Notes: generated by a model not told the origin, from the sequence alone. A stretch of DNA of 53,360 nucleotides from Oxalobacteraceae bacterium (GCA_027490465.1 JAIXXZ010000105.1:1-53360), one strand, 5' to 3'; shown: positions 15,560 through 26,227, counted from the stretch's first letter. Translations and numbers: made by a program.

Positions 15560-16915
15560 TCACGCCTTGCGCTGACGGTGATGCGCGAGCACACGTTCGA
15601 CAAACTCAGGTGCTTCACCCAGATAATGCGCTGGATCAAACAGGGCCTCAATGCGCGATGAGGAAAACTCTTGCAGCATCCGAGGGTCTGACTTCAGAAC
15701 TTCAAGCAGTGAGCGACCACTGTCGACTGCTTGGTGACAAGCTGCCTCGATCAACTCATGAGCCACTGCGCGACCCACATGCTGCGCAAGTGCCAGCGAT
15801 ACCGCTTCGGCCATGACCAAACCCTGCGTAATCTCGATATTGGATCGCATGCGTGCTGCATCGACCGCAAGGCCGGACATCACTTCACGCAACTGATTTA
15901 GCGCAGCGGAAGTCAGCGATGCAATCTCCGGCAGGGTTTCCCATTCAGCTTGCCATCCACCGAGGGCGCGCTCTTGTTCCTGGACCATCGCTGTCAGCAT
16001 GGTGGATACCAGTGCCGGCACGCGGACCGCGCAAGCGAGTACTGCAGAACACGCAACGGGATTGCGCTTGTGCGGCATGGTGGATGAACCGCCGCGTCCC
16101 TGCGCAAGGGGCTCGGCAAGTTCAGCAATTTCAGTTTGCGCGTGCAAAGCAATGTCGCGCGCGATTTTGCCGAGTGTGCCTGTGAGCAGTCCAAAGGTCG
16201 TAGCGATCTCGCCCATACGATCTCGGTGCGTGTGCCAGGGCAGTGCCGGCAGCGCCAGTGCCAAATCCTTGGCGAGTGCGGTTGCCACCGTCAATCCACT
16301 GTGACCGAGACTGGCCAAGGTCCCTGTGGCACCGCCGAACTGTAAAACACACACGCGAGTGCGTAATTCCTGCAAGCGATCTTGATGACGCATGATCGCA
16401 TCCAGCCATCCCGCAATTTTCAGACCGAGCGTGGTGGGCTGTGCGTGCTGCATCCAGGTACGCCCCATCATGATGGTCGCACGGTGTTGATGCGCGAGTG
16501 ATGCGAGCGTATCAGCCAGCTCGGCCAAATCCGTCGTGATCAGATCAAGCGCATCGCGCAACTGCAGCACACGTCCGCTGTCAATCACATCCTGACTGGT
16601 CGCCCCCCAGTGCACATAGCGCGAAGCCTCTGCATCTGTCCTCGCTACCACCGCGGTCAATTGTTTAACCAGTGGAATGGCAAGATTACCGGCGCTGCTG
16701 ACTGATTTCGCCAGCGTATCGGCATCAATCAGATCTGCCTTGCACGCGCCGACAATCGCTGCCACGGCACTTTGAGGTATCACGTCTTCGACAGCGAGCG
16801 CGCGAGCCAATGCCGCCTCGACATCCAGCATGCGCTGTATCGTATTCCGGTCGGAAAAAATACACTGCATGCCTTCGCTGGAAAACAAGCCGTCAGTCAG
16901 TGAGGAAATATGCAT
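15560..16915 (-). CDS. pcaB: 3-carboxy-cis,cis-muconate cycloisomerase
   Basis: A 451-residue member of the fumarase/aspartase superfamily. It lactonises 3-carboxy-cis,cis-muconate to 4-carboxymuconolactone. The superfamily signature is GGSSTMPHKRNP, here in GRGGSSTMPHKRNPVACSAV, and WGATSQDVIDSG is the N-terminal conserved region. Length is normal for bacterial PcaB. It starts 15 bases after the pcaG stop with no strong ribosome site, suggesting that translation is coupled to pcaG. Confidence 0.96.
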   Translation of the reverse strand: MHISSLTDGLFSSEGMQCIFSDRNTIQRMLDVEAALARALAVEDVIPQSAVAAIVGACKADLIDADTLAKSVSSAGNLAIPLVKQLTAVVARTDAEASRYVHWGATSQDVIDSGRVLQLRDALDLITTDLAELADTLASLAHQHRATIMMGRTWMQHAQPTTLGLKIAGWLDAIMRHQDRLQELRTRVCVLQFGGATGTLASLGHSGLTVATALAKDLALALPALPWHTHRDRMGEIATTFGLLTGTLGKIARDIALHAQTEIAELAEPLAQGRGGSSTMPHKRNPVACSAVLACAVRVPALVSTMLTAMVQEQERALGGWQAEWETLPEIASLTSAALNQLREVMSGLAVDAARMRSNIEITQGLVMAEAVSLALAQHVGRAVAHELIEAACHQAVDSGRSLLEVLKSDPRMLQEFSSSRIEALFDPAHYLGEAPEFVERVLAHHRQRKA

Positions 16916-16930
16916 GATTTCAGACTTGGA

Positions 16931-17500
16931 TCAGAGATCAAAGAAGACGGTTTCATTGGCACCCCCTCCGATGATGATGTCCCATTGAAGATGGGATGGA
17001 TCATCGGGCTGCGCCACAGCAATCAGCGTTTTCTGCCTTGCCTGCGGTATGACACGCATGACAGGGTCAGATGCATGATCGTCACCCGGAAAATACAGAC
17101 GCGTCACCAACTGCCGCAACAAACCACGCGCAAAGATATTGACCAGAATATGGGGGGCCTGCATTTGCCCATCCTGCGCAGGCACCGCGCCGGGCTTGAT
17201 GGTGGTGAACACGAACTTACCTTGCTGATCCGTAGGCTGACGGCCAAAACCGCTGAATCCTTCTTGCAGCGGCAAGTCTCGTGTATCGGCGGGATGGGCA
17301 TATTTTCCATGCGCATTCGCTTGCCAGAATTCGATCATGCCATCGGGCACGGGCTGACCATCGGCGTCCAGCAGTTTTCCGTGAATCGTGATGCGCTCAC
17401 CTTCCGCAGAGGCTGGCGCGAGGTCGCGGGTATTGAGCCAGTCAAGACCAATGTGGAGGTAGGGGCCGACCGTCTGTGAGGGTGTGGGTTGATGGCTCAT
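16931..17500 (-). CDS. pcaG: Protocatechuate 3,4-dioxygenase alpha subunit
   Basis: A 189-residue alpha subunit of the intradiol ring-cleaving dioxygenase. The start MSHQPTPSQTVGPYLHIGLDWL is a family hallmark; GMIEFWQANAHGKYAHPAD and SGFGRQPTDQQGKFVFTTIKPG are the conserved core. The alpha subunit lacks the full iron ligand set and shapes the active site with PcaH. Its ATG at 17500 overlaps no coding base of pcaH but follows the pcaH stop after one base, so the two are translationally coupled. Confidence 0.96.
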   Translation of the reverse strand: MSHQPTPSQTVGPYLHIGLDWLNTRDLAPASAEGERITIHGKLLDADGQPVPDGMIEFWQANAHGKYAHPADTRDLPLQEGFSGFGRQPTDQQGKFVFTTIKPGAVPAQDGQMQAPHILVNIFARGLLRQLVTRLYFPGDDHASDPVMRVIPQARQKTLIAVAQPDDPSHLQWDIIIGGGANETVFFDL

Positions 17501-17501
17501 C

Positions 17502-18206
17502 TCAGCGCTCCATCGGAGTCGCATGCTGGCCGCGCAGCACGATATCGAATTGAAGACCCAGCGCGAATTGCGGCTCAGTCAGATCCAATCTGAAATTCGC
17601 AATCATGCGCTGCCGCGCTTTATCGTCGGGCAGGCTCTGATAAATCGGATCAAAGGCCAGCAGCGGATCACCGGGGAAATACATTTGTGTCACAAGCCGC
17701 GTTGCAAACGCCTGGCCGAAAAGTGAAAAATGAATGTGTGCAGGTCGCCAGGCGTTGGGATGATTACCCCAGGGATAAGCACCAGGACGAATGGTAAGAA
17801 AGCGATAGTTACCCTGCGCATCCGTCATCGTACGACCGGCGCCGGTGAAATTGGGATCCAGCGGCGCATCATGCTGATCATTTTTATGCTGATAACGACC
17901 GGCTGCGTTGGCCTGCCAGATTTCAACCAGCGTATGCGGTACCGGACGGCCATCTTCATCCAATACGCGACCCGCGACGATGATGCGCTCGCCTATCGGT
18001 TCACCTGCGCACTGTCGCGTGAGATCCGCATCCTGCGCCTGCACCCGCTCGTGACCAAACACCGGACCGGTCAGTTCGGACAGCGATTGTGGCAGCAGTA
18101 TCAGCGGCTGCGACGGTGAGCGCTTCACTGTGGATGCATACGGCGGATACAGGTAATCGGGTTGCGCGCCCGGGGCTGCTTTACGATAGGGAAGCAATTC
18201 AGACAT
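17502..18206 (-). CDS. pcaH: Protocatechuate 3,4-dioxygenase beta subunit
   Basis: A 234-residue beta subunit that binds the catalytic non-haem Fe(III) and opens protocatechuate between the two hydroxyls to give 3-carboxy-cis,cis-muconate. The four iron ligands are present: Tyr105 (AAGRYQH), Tyr144 (RPGAYPW), His157 and His159 (RPAHIHFS), at the family spacing. The start MSELLPY at 18206 is preferred because AAGGA lies six bases upstream; an ATG two codons earlier sits too close to it. It follows pcaF after 80 bases on the same strand. Confidence 0.97.
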   Translation of the reverse strand: MSELLPYRKAAPGAQPDYLYPPYASTVKRSPSQPLILLPQSLSELTGPVFGHERVQAQDADLTRQCAGEPIGERIIVAGRVLDEDGRPVPHTLVEIWQANAAGRYQHKNDQHDAPLDPNFTGAGRTMTDAQGNYRFLTIRPGAYPWGNHPNAWRPAHIHFSLFGQAFATRLVTQMYFPGDPLLAFDPIYQSLPDDKARQRMIANFRLDLTEPQFALGLQFDIVLRGQHATPMER

Positions 18207-18286
18207 CAACATTCCTTGTTTATGTTTCCCGATGGAGTTTGAATTTTTTTTCGCATGGCAGATTGCTGCATGCCCGCGCAGTACGC

Positions 18287-19489
18287 TTAGACGCGCTCAA
18301 TAATTACTGCAATGCCCTGCCCCACGCCAATGCACATGGTGCAGAGTGCGTAACGTCCTCCCGTACGATGCAGTTGATACATCGCTGTCGTCACCAGCCG
18401 TGCGCCGCTCATGCCAAGCGGATGGCCAAGCGCAATCGCGCCGCCGTTCGGATTGACACGCGGATCATTGTCGGCAATACCCAACTGACGCAAAACCGCC
18501 AAGCCCTGTGCAGCAAACGCCTCATTGAGTTCGATCACATCCATCTGATCCAGCGTCATGCCGGTCTGCGCCATCAGCTTTTGCACTGCAGGCACCGGAC
18601 CGATACCCATCACGCGCGGTGCAACACCTGCGGTCGCCATCCCAATCACACGCGCTTTTGGTGTCAGTCCGAAACGTCTGGCACTGTCTTCATCAGCCAG
18701 CAGCAGCGCACACGCACCATCATTGACACCGGATGCATTGCCTGCCGTGACTGTGCCATCGGGCTTTACCACACCTTTGAGTTTGGCAAGCGCCTCGACG
18801 CTGGTCGCACGCGGATGCTCATCGTGCATCACCGTAAGTGGATCTGCTTTTTTCTGCGGAATGACAACGGGGACAATTTCATCCGCGAGCACGCCAGAGG
18901 CCTGGGCAGCGGCGGCCTTGTTTTGACTGGCGACGGCAAACAGATCCTGATCGGCGCGGCTGATCTGATAATCCGTGGCGACATTCTCAGCTGTTTCTGG
19001 CATCGCATCGACGCCATACAAGGCCTTCATTTGCGGATTGATAAAACGCCAGCCTATGGTGGTGTCGAAAATTTGCGCATTGCGTGAGAACGCGCTATCG
19101 GCTTTGCCCATCACGAAGGGGGCACGCGTCATGGATTCAACACCCCCTGCGATCATCAGATGCGCTTCACCTGACTTGATTGCGCGAGCGGCAGTTCCCA
19201 GCGCGTCCATACCGGAACCACAGAGACGGTTGATCGTCGCCCCCGGCACAGCAATCGGCAAACCGGCGAGCAGCGCTGACATGCGCGCCACATTGCGATT
19301 GTCTTCGCCAGCCTGATTCGCACAACCAAAAATCACCTCATCAACAGCACTCCAGTCAATGGTGGGATTGCGCTCTTGCAGCGCACGCAAAGGTACAGCG
19401 CCGAGGTCATCTGCACGAACGTCTTTGAGTGCACCGCCAAAACGGCCGATAGGCGTGCGTATGGCATCGCAAATGAATGCTTGCTTCAT
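18287..19489 (-). CDS. pcaF: 3-oxoadipyl-CoA thiolase
   Basis: A 400-residue thiolase that cleaves 3-oxoadipyl-CoA to succinyl-CoA and acetyl-CoA. The acylated Cys is Cys90 ([11 protein letters not shown]), and the second site has His356 ([12 protein letters not shown]) and Cys386 ([10 protein letters not shown]). Length and ends fit the PcaF/PaaJ group. It lies between pcaJ (51 bases before) and pcaH (80 bases after), the last step of the pathway placed in the middle of the operon. ATCAGGATTC precedes the ATG. Confidence 0.95.
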   Translation of the reverse strand: MKQAFICDAIRTPIGRFGGALKDVRADDLGAVPLRALQERNPTIDWSAVDEVIFGCANQAGEDNRNVARMSALLAGLPIAVPGATINRLCGSGMDALGTAARAIKSGEAHLMIAGGVESMTRAPFVMGKADSAFSRNAQIFDTTIGWRFINPQMKALYGVDAMPETAENVATDYQISRADQDLFAVASQNKAAAAQASGVLADEIVPVVIPQKKADPLTVMHDEHPRATSVEALAKLKGVVKPDGTVTAGNASGVNDGACALLLADEDSARRFGLTPKARVIGMATAGVAPRVMGIGPVPAVQKLMAQTGMTLDQMDVIELNEAFAAQGLAVLRQLGIADNDPRVNPNGGAIALGHPLGMSGARLVTTAMYQLHRTGGRYALCTMCIGVGQGIAVIIERV

Positions 19490-19540
19490 GAATGAATCCT
19501 GATTTGAAATGAAATCAAATGAACAGCTGAATGCGTTGAA

Positions 19541-20179
19541 TCATGCTGCCCGCAAGGGCACGCCCGTGATGCTCTGCAGTTCGTCCAGAGTCAGACCCGG
19601 GGCCATGTCTCGCACCATCAGACCCTCACTCGTAATGTCGATCACGGCAAGATCAGTGTAAATCCGAGAGACGCAGCCCATTCCCGTCAGCGGGTAGGTA
19701 CACCGGTCAACAATTTTGCTCTCGCCAGTTTTAGTTTGATGTTCCATCATCACGAACACACGCTTGGCGCCGGTGGCCAGATCCATTGCACCGCCGACGG
19801 CTGGAATTGCGTCAGGCGCACCCGTATGCCAGTTCGCGAGATCACCCGTACGCGACACCTGAAATGCACCCAGCACGCAAATATCCAAATGCCCGCCACG
19901 CATCATCGCAAAGGAATCGGCTTGATGAAAATAAGTACCCCCTGTGAGTAATGTCACGGGCTGTTTACCGGCATTGATCAGATCGCCATCTTCCTCGCCG
20001 GGCGCAGGTGCCGGCCCCATACCCAGTATGCCGTTCTCGCTATGCAGAAAAATATCTTTCGATGCTTCGAGGTGATTGGCGACCAGCGTGGGCAAGCCGA
20101 TACCAAGATTGACGTAACAGCCCTCCGGAATATCGCGGGCTACATGCTGTGCGATTTCATCGCGCGTAAATCGCTTCAT
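19541..20179 (-). CDS. pcaJ: 3-oxoadipate CoA-transferase subunit B
   Basis: A 212-residue class I CoA-transferase beta subunit. With PcaI it moves CoA from succinyl-CoA to 3-oxoadipate. The catalytic Glu48 lies in FLHSENGILGMGP; GCYVNLGIGLPTLVANHL and GGAMDLATGAKRVFVMMEHQ are the other family blocks. The ATG overlaps the pcaI stop as ATGA, a four-base overlap that couples translation of the two subunits. Confidence 0.95.
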   Translation of the reverse strand: MKRFTRDEIAQHVARDIPEGCYVNLGIGLPTLVANHLEASKDIFLHSENGILGMGPAPAPGEEDGDLINAGKQPVTLLTGGTYFHQADSFAMMRGGHLDICVLGAFQVSRTGDLANWHTGAPDAIPAVGGAMDLATGAKRVFVMMEHQTKTGESKIVDRCTYPLTGMGCVSRIYTDLAVIDITSEGLMVRDMAPGLTLDELQSITGVPLRAA

Positions 20180-20883
20180 TGACCATCTCCAGGCACATGT
20201 ACCACGCGCTGTACAAAAATACCAGGCGTCACAATCACCTCAGGATCCAGCTCACCTAATGGAACGACGTGATCAACTTGCGCAATCGTGCATTTTGCGG
20301 CCATGGCCATGATGGGACCAAAGTTACGCGCAGCCTTGCGATAGATCAGATTGCCCCATCGATCGGCCTTCCAGGCCTTGACCAGCGCGACATCAGCATG
20401 AATGGGTGACTCCAGAACATAGTGGCGTCCATTAATGAGGCGGGTCTCCTTGCCCTCGGCGAGTTGGGTGCCATATCCGGTCGCCGTGAAAAATCCGCCA
20501 ATACCCGCACCGGCGGCGCGAATACGTTCAGCCAGATTACCCTGCGGTGTCAGCTCCAATTCGATTTTTCCACTGCGGTAAAGGCCATCGAATATCTGCG
20601 AGTCCGTCTGACGCGGAAAAGAACAAATGATTTTTCGCACTCGGCCGGCAGCCAATAACGCCGCAAGCCCTGTCTCGCCATTGCCTGCATTATTGTTGAC
20701 GATGGTGAGGTCGCCTGCACCCTGCGCGATCAGGGCATCAATAAGCGCGCTGGGCATGCCGGCGCTACCGAACCCGCTGATCATGACCGTAGCACCATCG
20801 GCAATGCCGGCCATCGCAGAGCTCATGTCCGGGAAAATTTTATTGATCAAACCTGAGTCTCCCAGTGCGCGTTCGCGCACCAT
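20176..20883 (-). CDS. pcaI: 3-oxoadipate CoA-transferase subunit A
   Basis: A 235-residue alpha subunit of the CoA-transferase. The family pattern GATVMISGFGSAGMPSALIDAL is near residue 25, followed by LTIVNNNAGNGETGLAALL and GGFFTATGYGTQLAEGKE. It is the first gene of the pca operon. The start at 20883 (MVRERALGDSGL) has AGAGG upstream; the frame extends further but without family similarity. The divergent regulator pcaR begins 397 bases away, and the gap should hold the operon promoter. Confidence 0.95.
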   Translation of the reverse strand: MVRERALGDSGLINKIFPDMSSAMAGIADGATVMISGFGSAGMPSALIDALIAQGAGDLTIVNNNAGNGETGLAALLAAGRVRKIICSFPRQTDSQIFDGLYRSGKIELELTPQGNLAERIRAAGAGIGGFFTATGYGTQLAEGKETRLINGRHYVLESPIHADVALVKAWKADRWGNLIYRKAARNFGPIMAMAAKCTIAQVDHVVPLGELDPEVIVTPGIFVQRVVHVPGDGQ

Positions 20884-21280
20884 TGTCGCCTCTTTGCAGT
20901 TAGCGAAGGAGGGCATAAATCGGCTGCACTCGCCCTTGCCAGCGAGGTCGGTTGCAGCGCATCCATCGCACTTTTCGTCACAGCGCAAACGAGAGCTATT
21001 CGCACAGCAAGCCTAGCAGTGTATCCCCGCCATTTCCCCACTGCAAGTTTGTGAGCCAAGATCAAGGTCAAAGCGGATCGCGTTTCATGCGTCAGCCGAC
21101 CCTGGGGCTGTGCCTGTTTCGCAACAAAATTCAGCGATTCCTACGCTCAATGAATTGATCTTTCCTCCTTGGAAGCAAGGATTGTCAAAAAAACATGGAG
21201 TTCCGTTACGGTAACCCTCCGCCGCGTCTTGTAACAGTTTCCATCCCCGCGGTACCCCGTCCGTTCGATCGACTCCACTC
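20884..21280. promoter_or_regulatory. Divergent pcaI-pcaR control region
   Basis: This gap of 397 bases lies between pcaI (minus) and pcaR (plus). It contains a perfect inverted repeat GTTAC-G-GTAAC at 21205-21215 and, close to the pcaR start, GTTCGATCGAC near 21260, which resembles the GTTCGAT half-sites known for IclR-type PcaR/PcaU/PobR regulators. These are candidate operator elements only. No clear sigma-70 box pair stands out. The long leader before pcaI shows no gene. Confidence 0.45.
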
Positions 21281-22180
21281 ATGAGCGCCCTGACCATGCA
21301 GAATTTTTTTCAAGCCAAAACAGACACGACTGATTCCGACCGAACGCCCGAACCGGCACCTGACAATGTGCTGACGACCAATGCTGGCAATCGAGTATTG
21401 ACCATTGCGGAGGAAATTGATGCTTTGACGGATCCGAGTTTCATGACCTCGCTTGCTCGGGGTCTGGCCGTCGTGAAAGCCTTCAGTGACCAGCGCCGCG
21501 CCATGACGATTGCACAACTCAGTCACAAGACCGGTATCCCACGCGCTGCAGTACGCCGCTGCCTCTACACACTGAAACAACTCGGCTATGCTGACTCCGA
21601 GGCAAATAATTTTTACTTGAAGCCAAAAATTTTATCGTTAGGCTATTCCTACCTCTCATCCACACCACTGACTATCTCTGCACAACCGACACTCAATCAG
21701 GTGAGTCGCGAACTCAATGAATCTTGCTCACTGGGTGTATTGGAAGAAAGCGAAATACTTTGCATCTCTCGCTCACAGAGCTCTCGGGTGATGTCCGTCG
21801 CGCTGAGTACGGGCAGTCGCTTGCCTGCCTACTGCTCTTCCATGGGCCGTGTGATGCTCTCCATGCTATCGGACGAGGAACTGAATGATTATTTTTCAAA
21901 GATTCGTCTGATCGCCTACACGGATCGTACCGTCACCACGGAAAATGAGCTTCGTGACATATTGGCCAATGTGAGCAAGAACGGCTACGCCATCGTGGAA
22001 GAGGAACTGGAGATCGGTCTGCGATCCATTGCCGTTCCTGTACGAGGCGCTTCAGGGATGCCGGTTGCCGCACTCGGCGTCGGCGCGCAGGCGGGCCGCG
22101 CGAACCGATCGCAACTCGAACAGAATTTTTTGCCGCTCTTGCTGAATGCAGCCAGCGATTTATCTGTTTTGCTTCCCTAA
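21281..22180 (+). CDS. pcaR: IclR-family regulator of the beta-ketoadipate pathway (PcaR)
   Basis: A 299-residue IclR-type regulator. After a poorly conserved extension of about 54 residues comes FMTSLARGLAVVKAFSD, then the winged helix-turn-helix (MTIAQLSHKTGIPRAAVRRCLYTLKQLGYA) and the C-terminal effector domain with PAYCSSMGRVMLS and EEELEIGLRSIAVPVR. PcaR of Pseudomonas has the same extension and the same FMTSLARGLAV join, and responds to 3-oxoadipate. Divergent placement from pcaI supports the assignment. The ATG at 21281 lacks a ribosome site; ATG at 21296 is an alternative start. Confidence 0.88.
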   Translation: MSALTMQNFFQAKTDTTDSDRTPEPAPDNVLTTNAGNRVLTIAEEIDALTDPSFMTSLARGLAVVKAFSDQRRAMTIAQLSHKTGIPRAAVRRCLYTLKQLGYADSEANNFYLKPKILSLGYSYLSSTPLTISAQPTLNQVSRELNESCSLGVLEESEILCISRSQSSRVMSVALSTGSRLPAYCSSMGRVMLSMLSDEELNDYFSKIRLIAYTDRTVTTENELRDILANVSKNGYAIVEEELEIGLRSIAVPVRGASGMPVAALGVGAQAGRANRSQLEQNFLPLLLNAASDLSVLLP

Positions 22181-22193
22181 ACCAAACCTGTTT

Positions 22194-23084
22194 TCAAGCC
22201 GGACGGGTGCCCGCTCGAAATGCGATCGGTGGAATGCCCGTCTGACGCTTGAAAAAACGTGTGAAATAGGCCGGGTCAGAAAACCCCAGCGCATCCGAAA
22301 CATCCTTGACCGGCATCGAGGTGTACATCAGATAACGCCTTGCCTCGAGTCCCATGCGCGCATGAATCAGGGCCAGCGCAGAATCACCCGTCAGCTGACG
22401 GCACAGGGCATTCAGATGCGCAGCACTGATACCCAAACTATGCGCATAAAACTCCAGAGGGTATTGCTGCGCATAATTCGCTTCAATCAATTGCGAAAAT
22501 TTAGCCAGATGTTCACGCCCTCGAGCCAGAGGCGCGTCATCCCCTTGTGCTGGCAAATGCCTCGATAACCAGACCAGCAGCGATACCAGCTGCGCCTCAA
22601 TCAGCAGACCGCGATGCGCGCCACGACCCGCATACGCGTCATGCATCGCCTGAAAGGCCGCCTCGATCTGTTTTCTATCCGCACCGGACGTGAGTGTACA
22701 AACCACGGGGGTACTCATTGCATGCAATGCCGGCCCCAGATCCGGCTGCAAACGCTGAAAAAATGCATAGGCGAGCGTAATAACCTCGCCATCGGCATCC
22801 GGAGAAAACCGGAAACCATGCACGCAATGCTGAGGCAGCAGCAACACCTGCCCCCCCGACAAATCCGCCGGATGGCCATCGAGCTCGATGCTGGCCTTGC
22901 CGCGAGCCAGCCACAGCATCTGGAACAGGCCGTGGTGCCGGTGCGGCTGAATCTCCCAATTGTGCAAGCGGCTGCGCGAGGCAATGGACTCGCAGTGCAC
23001 CAGATCAGGCGCGAGCTCGGGCGCCTGCTCCCCATACAAATGGTAGACAGGCACCGAGGAAAGCGAGGATTTTTTACCAGCCAT
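22194..23084 (-). CDS. AraC-family regulator beside pobA (PobC/PobR-like)
   Basis: A 296-residue AraC/XylS-type regulator. The N-terminal cupin-like sensor includes NWEIQPHRHHGLFQMLWLARG and a PQHCVHGFRF metal or ligand pocket strand. The C-terminal double helix-turn-helix runs through LGISAAHLNALCRQLTG and VKDVSDALGFSDPAYFTRFFKRQTG. It diverges from pobA with 134 bases between them, the usual arrangement of the 4-hydroxybenzoate-responsive activator of pobA. ATG at 23084 is preferred over a TTG one codon upstream. Its 3' end faces pcaR, 13 bases away. Confidence 0.88.
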   Translation of the reverse strand: MAGKKSSLSSVPVYHLYGEQAPELAPDLVHCESIASRSRLHNWEIQPHRHHGLFQMLWLARGKASIELDGHPADLSGGQVLLLPQHCVHGFRFSPDADGEVITLAYAFFQRLQPDLGPALHAMSTPVVCTLTSGADRKQIEAAFQAMHDAYAGRGAHRGLLIEAQLVSLLVWLSRHLPAQGDDAPLARGREHLAKFSQLIEANYAQQYPLEFYAHSLGISAAHLNALCRQLTGDSALALIHARMGLEARRYLMYTSMPVKDVSDALGFSDPAYFTRFFKRQTGIPPIAFRAGTRPA

Positions 23085-24400
<1,316 letters not shown>

Positions 24401-24418
24401 ACAGGGCTAATTTCGGGA

Positions 24419-24540
24419 AGACACTGAACAACCCCTTGATAATTCGAGCGTCGTTTTGCGATGCGGCGACCAATAAAATCAAGGGCTTGGGTCCATTTCT
24501 ACAGCCGCCCGATTCTCAGGCCTCGTTTAATTGCCGCTTT
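24419..24540 (+). repeat. Dispersed ~130-bp repeat, diverged copy C
   Basis: The copy lies between pobA and fnr. The core TGCGATGCGGCGACCAATAA with the following AATCAAG.GCTTGG matches copies A and B, and the left end AGACACTGAACA is recognisable, but the right half has drifted. Same orientation as the other copies. Confidence 0.5.
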
Positions 24541-24599
24541 ATTGGCTATCCGCACACAAATCGGTTAAATTCATTACCAAACCATCAACGAGAACTGCA

Positions 24600-25361
24600 A
24601 TGAGCCAGTCCATGACCATCGTGTCACCGACCACGACGATCAATGTCAGCGCCCTGAAAGCCAGCTGTTCCGCTTGCAGCATGCACCAGCTCTGCCTGCC
24701 CATGGGGCTGGGTGAGGCCGATATACACAAACTCGATGAGATTATTGGTCGCCGTCGCAAAGTACCCAAGGACACTTTGCTGTACCGAATGGGTGATCCG
24801 TTCACGAACCTGTACGCAATACGTCTGGGCCATTTCAAGACCTATCAGGTGAGCCCGAGCGGTGATCAACTGGTTACCGGATTTCAGATGGCAGGCGAGT
24901 TGCTCGGCATGGATGCGATCAGCACAGAGCGCCATCATTGCGATGCCATGGCACTGGAAGACAGTGAGGTCTGCGAGATTCCTTTCGCACGACTGGAGGA
25001 ATTGTTTGGCGACATCCCAACCCTCCTGCACCATTTCCACCGCATCATGAGTCAGGAAATCACGCGCGAGCAAAATGTGATGCTCTTGCTCGGCAATATG
25101 CGTGCTGAGCAGCGCTTTGCTGCGTTTCTCGTCAACCTGTCCTCACGTTATGCAGCGCGCGGCTATTCTTCCTCAATCTTTCAGCTACGAATGTCGCGCG
25201 AGGAAATCGGTAATTATCTGGGCTTGACGATTGAAAGCGTCAGCCGACTGCTCTCACGACTGAAGAAACAAGGTCTGATCCGGGTGGCGAATCGAGAAAT
25301 CGAATTGATCGACCCGATACGACTCAGAGCCATCGCTGCCGGTACTGAAGTCTGCGAATGA
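24600..25361 (+). CDS. fnr: FNR-type oxygen-sensing transcription factor
   Basis: A 253-residue Crp/Fnr protein. Cys23, Cys26 and Cys32 (SCSACSMHQLC) plus Cys125 (SEVCEIPF) give the four ligands of the oxygen-labile [4Fe-4S] cluster, with the spacing of E. coli FNR offset by three. An additional Cys114 is present. The C-terminal helix-turn-helix MSREEIGNYLGLTIESVSRL has the E-x2-SR recognition pattern for TTGAT-type half-sites. Such boxes occur before ccoN, hemN, the Pat-like gene and a usp gene in this window, so it likely controls its neighbours. The ATG at 24600 has only a weak ribosome site. Confidence 0.93.
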   Translation: MSQSMTIVSPTTTINVSALKASCSACSMHQLCLPMGLGEADIHKLDEIIGRRRKVPKDTLLYRMGDPFTNLYAIRLGHFKTYQVSPSGDQLVTGFQMAGELLGMDAISTERHHCDAMALEDSEVCEIPFARLEELFGDIPTLLHHFHRIMSQEITREQNVMLLLGNMRAEQRFAAFLVNLSSRYAARGYSSSIFQLRMSREEIGNYLGLTIESVSRLLSRLKKQGLIRVANREIELIDPIRLRAIAAGTEVCE

Positions 25362-25432
25362 TCCGCCAGACGGCCGGCTGATGTACGCAGCGCCATCAGC
25401 CTCGCCGTGATGGCGGCGGCGCGATCGCACCG

Positions 25433-25672
25433 CTAGAAAGGGGGCTGGCTACTCACCTCCGTGCGCACCAGATAAAGACTGAGCATACTGGCGAGTGCAC
25501 CGAAACTCCAGAAAAAGAAAAAACCGATCGTATACGCTGCGATCGGTGGCAGGTCGATATGTCCTCCAACCATCATCAGGTCGACGGGATCAAACATCGA
25601 AAAGAAAAATCCCTCGGCCATGATCGCTGCCATGAATGAAGGCCAGAGTACCGCCATCGCCAACTTGCGCAT
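25433..25672 (-). CDS. Small membrane protein at the end of the cco operon
   Basis: A 79-residue protein with two predicted membrane helices: LAMAVLWPSFMAAIMAEGFF (about 4-23) and IAAYTIGFFFFWSFGALASM (about 43-63), joined by an FDPVDLMMVGGHIDLPP loop. It starts immediately after the ccoH stop (TAA-ATG), with GGAGG inside the end of ccoH as ribosome site, so it is translated together with the cbb3 genes. I do not recognise a named family. Its position suggests a part in assembly or stability of cbb3 oxidase; this is inference. Confidence 0.78.
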   Translation of the reverse strand: MRKLAMAVLWPSFMAAIMAEGFFFSMFDPVDLMMVGGHIDLPPIAAYTIGFFFFWSFGALASMLSLYLVRTEVSSQPPF

Positions 25673-26215
25673 TTATCCTCCTCCTCTCGCATTCCGGTCT
25701 GTGTTAGGCACAGCCTGAATGTCGGTATTTTTTTGCTGCGGCCATGCCCAGTTGCCATGCAGACGCCAGGTCCTAGCCGTGTCTTCGAGTTGAACCTGCC
25801 AGAGTGCGCGCTCAAGCAGCGGCAAGGCCATTGAAAAATTGCCCTGAGCATCAGGGACTGCGACCAGCCGCCGATCTTTTGCAGGTACGGTCGGATGTAT
25901 CAGCAACAAGCTCAGCGCAGCAGTGTTGTCGATGCCGCGCACCTGACCCAGCAGGGTTCCAGTTGCCACGTCAAAACGCAGCGTCAATGACAAACCCATG
26001 GTTGCTGCAACCCGATCGCGCCGCAAATCCTGATTGATGGCCTTACCTTGCTTGTAATAATCATCAACCACCAGCGCATCTGCGCCTGAAAATGAAATCC
26101 ACATCGTAATCGCACCGGCAACCAGCACGGTTGCGGGCCCGGCCATTAACAGCCAGGGCCAGCGGTGGCGATACCAGGGTTCGGGACGTGAGCTCATCGT
26201 GGTTGAAGTAGGCAT
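25673..26215 (-). CDS. ccoH: CcoH/FixH cbb3 oxidase assembly protein
   Basis: A 180-residue membrane-anchored protein of the FixH family. One N-terminal helix (RWPWLLMAGPATVLVAGAIT) is followed by the hallmark DALVVDDYYKQGKAINQDLRRD and a periplasmic beta-domain. CcoH is needed for assembly and stability of the cbb3 complex. It lies 12 bases after ccoG. AGGAAAAGATC precedes the ATG at 26215. Confidence 0.9.
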   Translation of the reverse strand: MPTSTTMSSRPEPWYRHRWPWLLMAGPATVLVAGAITMWISFSGADALVVDDYYKQGKAINQDLRRDRVAATMGLSLTLRFDVATGTLLGQVRGIDNTAALSLLLIHPTVPAKDRRLVAVPDAQGNFSMALPLLERALWQVQLEDTARTWRLHGNWAWPQQKNTDIQAVPNTDRNARGGG

Positions 26216-26227
26216 GATCTTTTCCTG

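Noticed and set aside
24540..24599. FNR autoregulation box before fnr
   Set aside because: No TTGAT/C-N4-ATCAA match is present in the 60 bases before the start; only loose half-sites.
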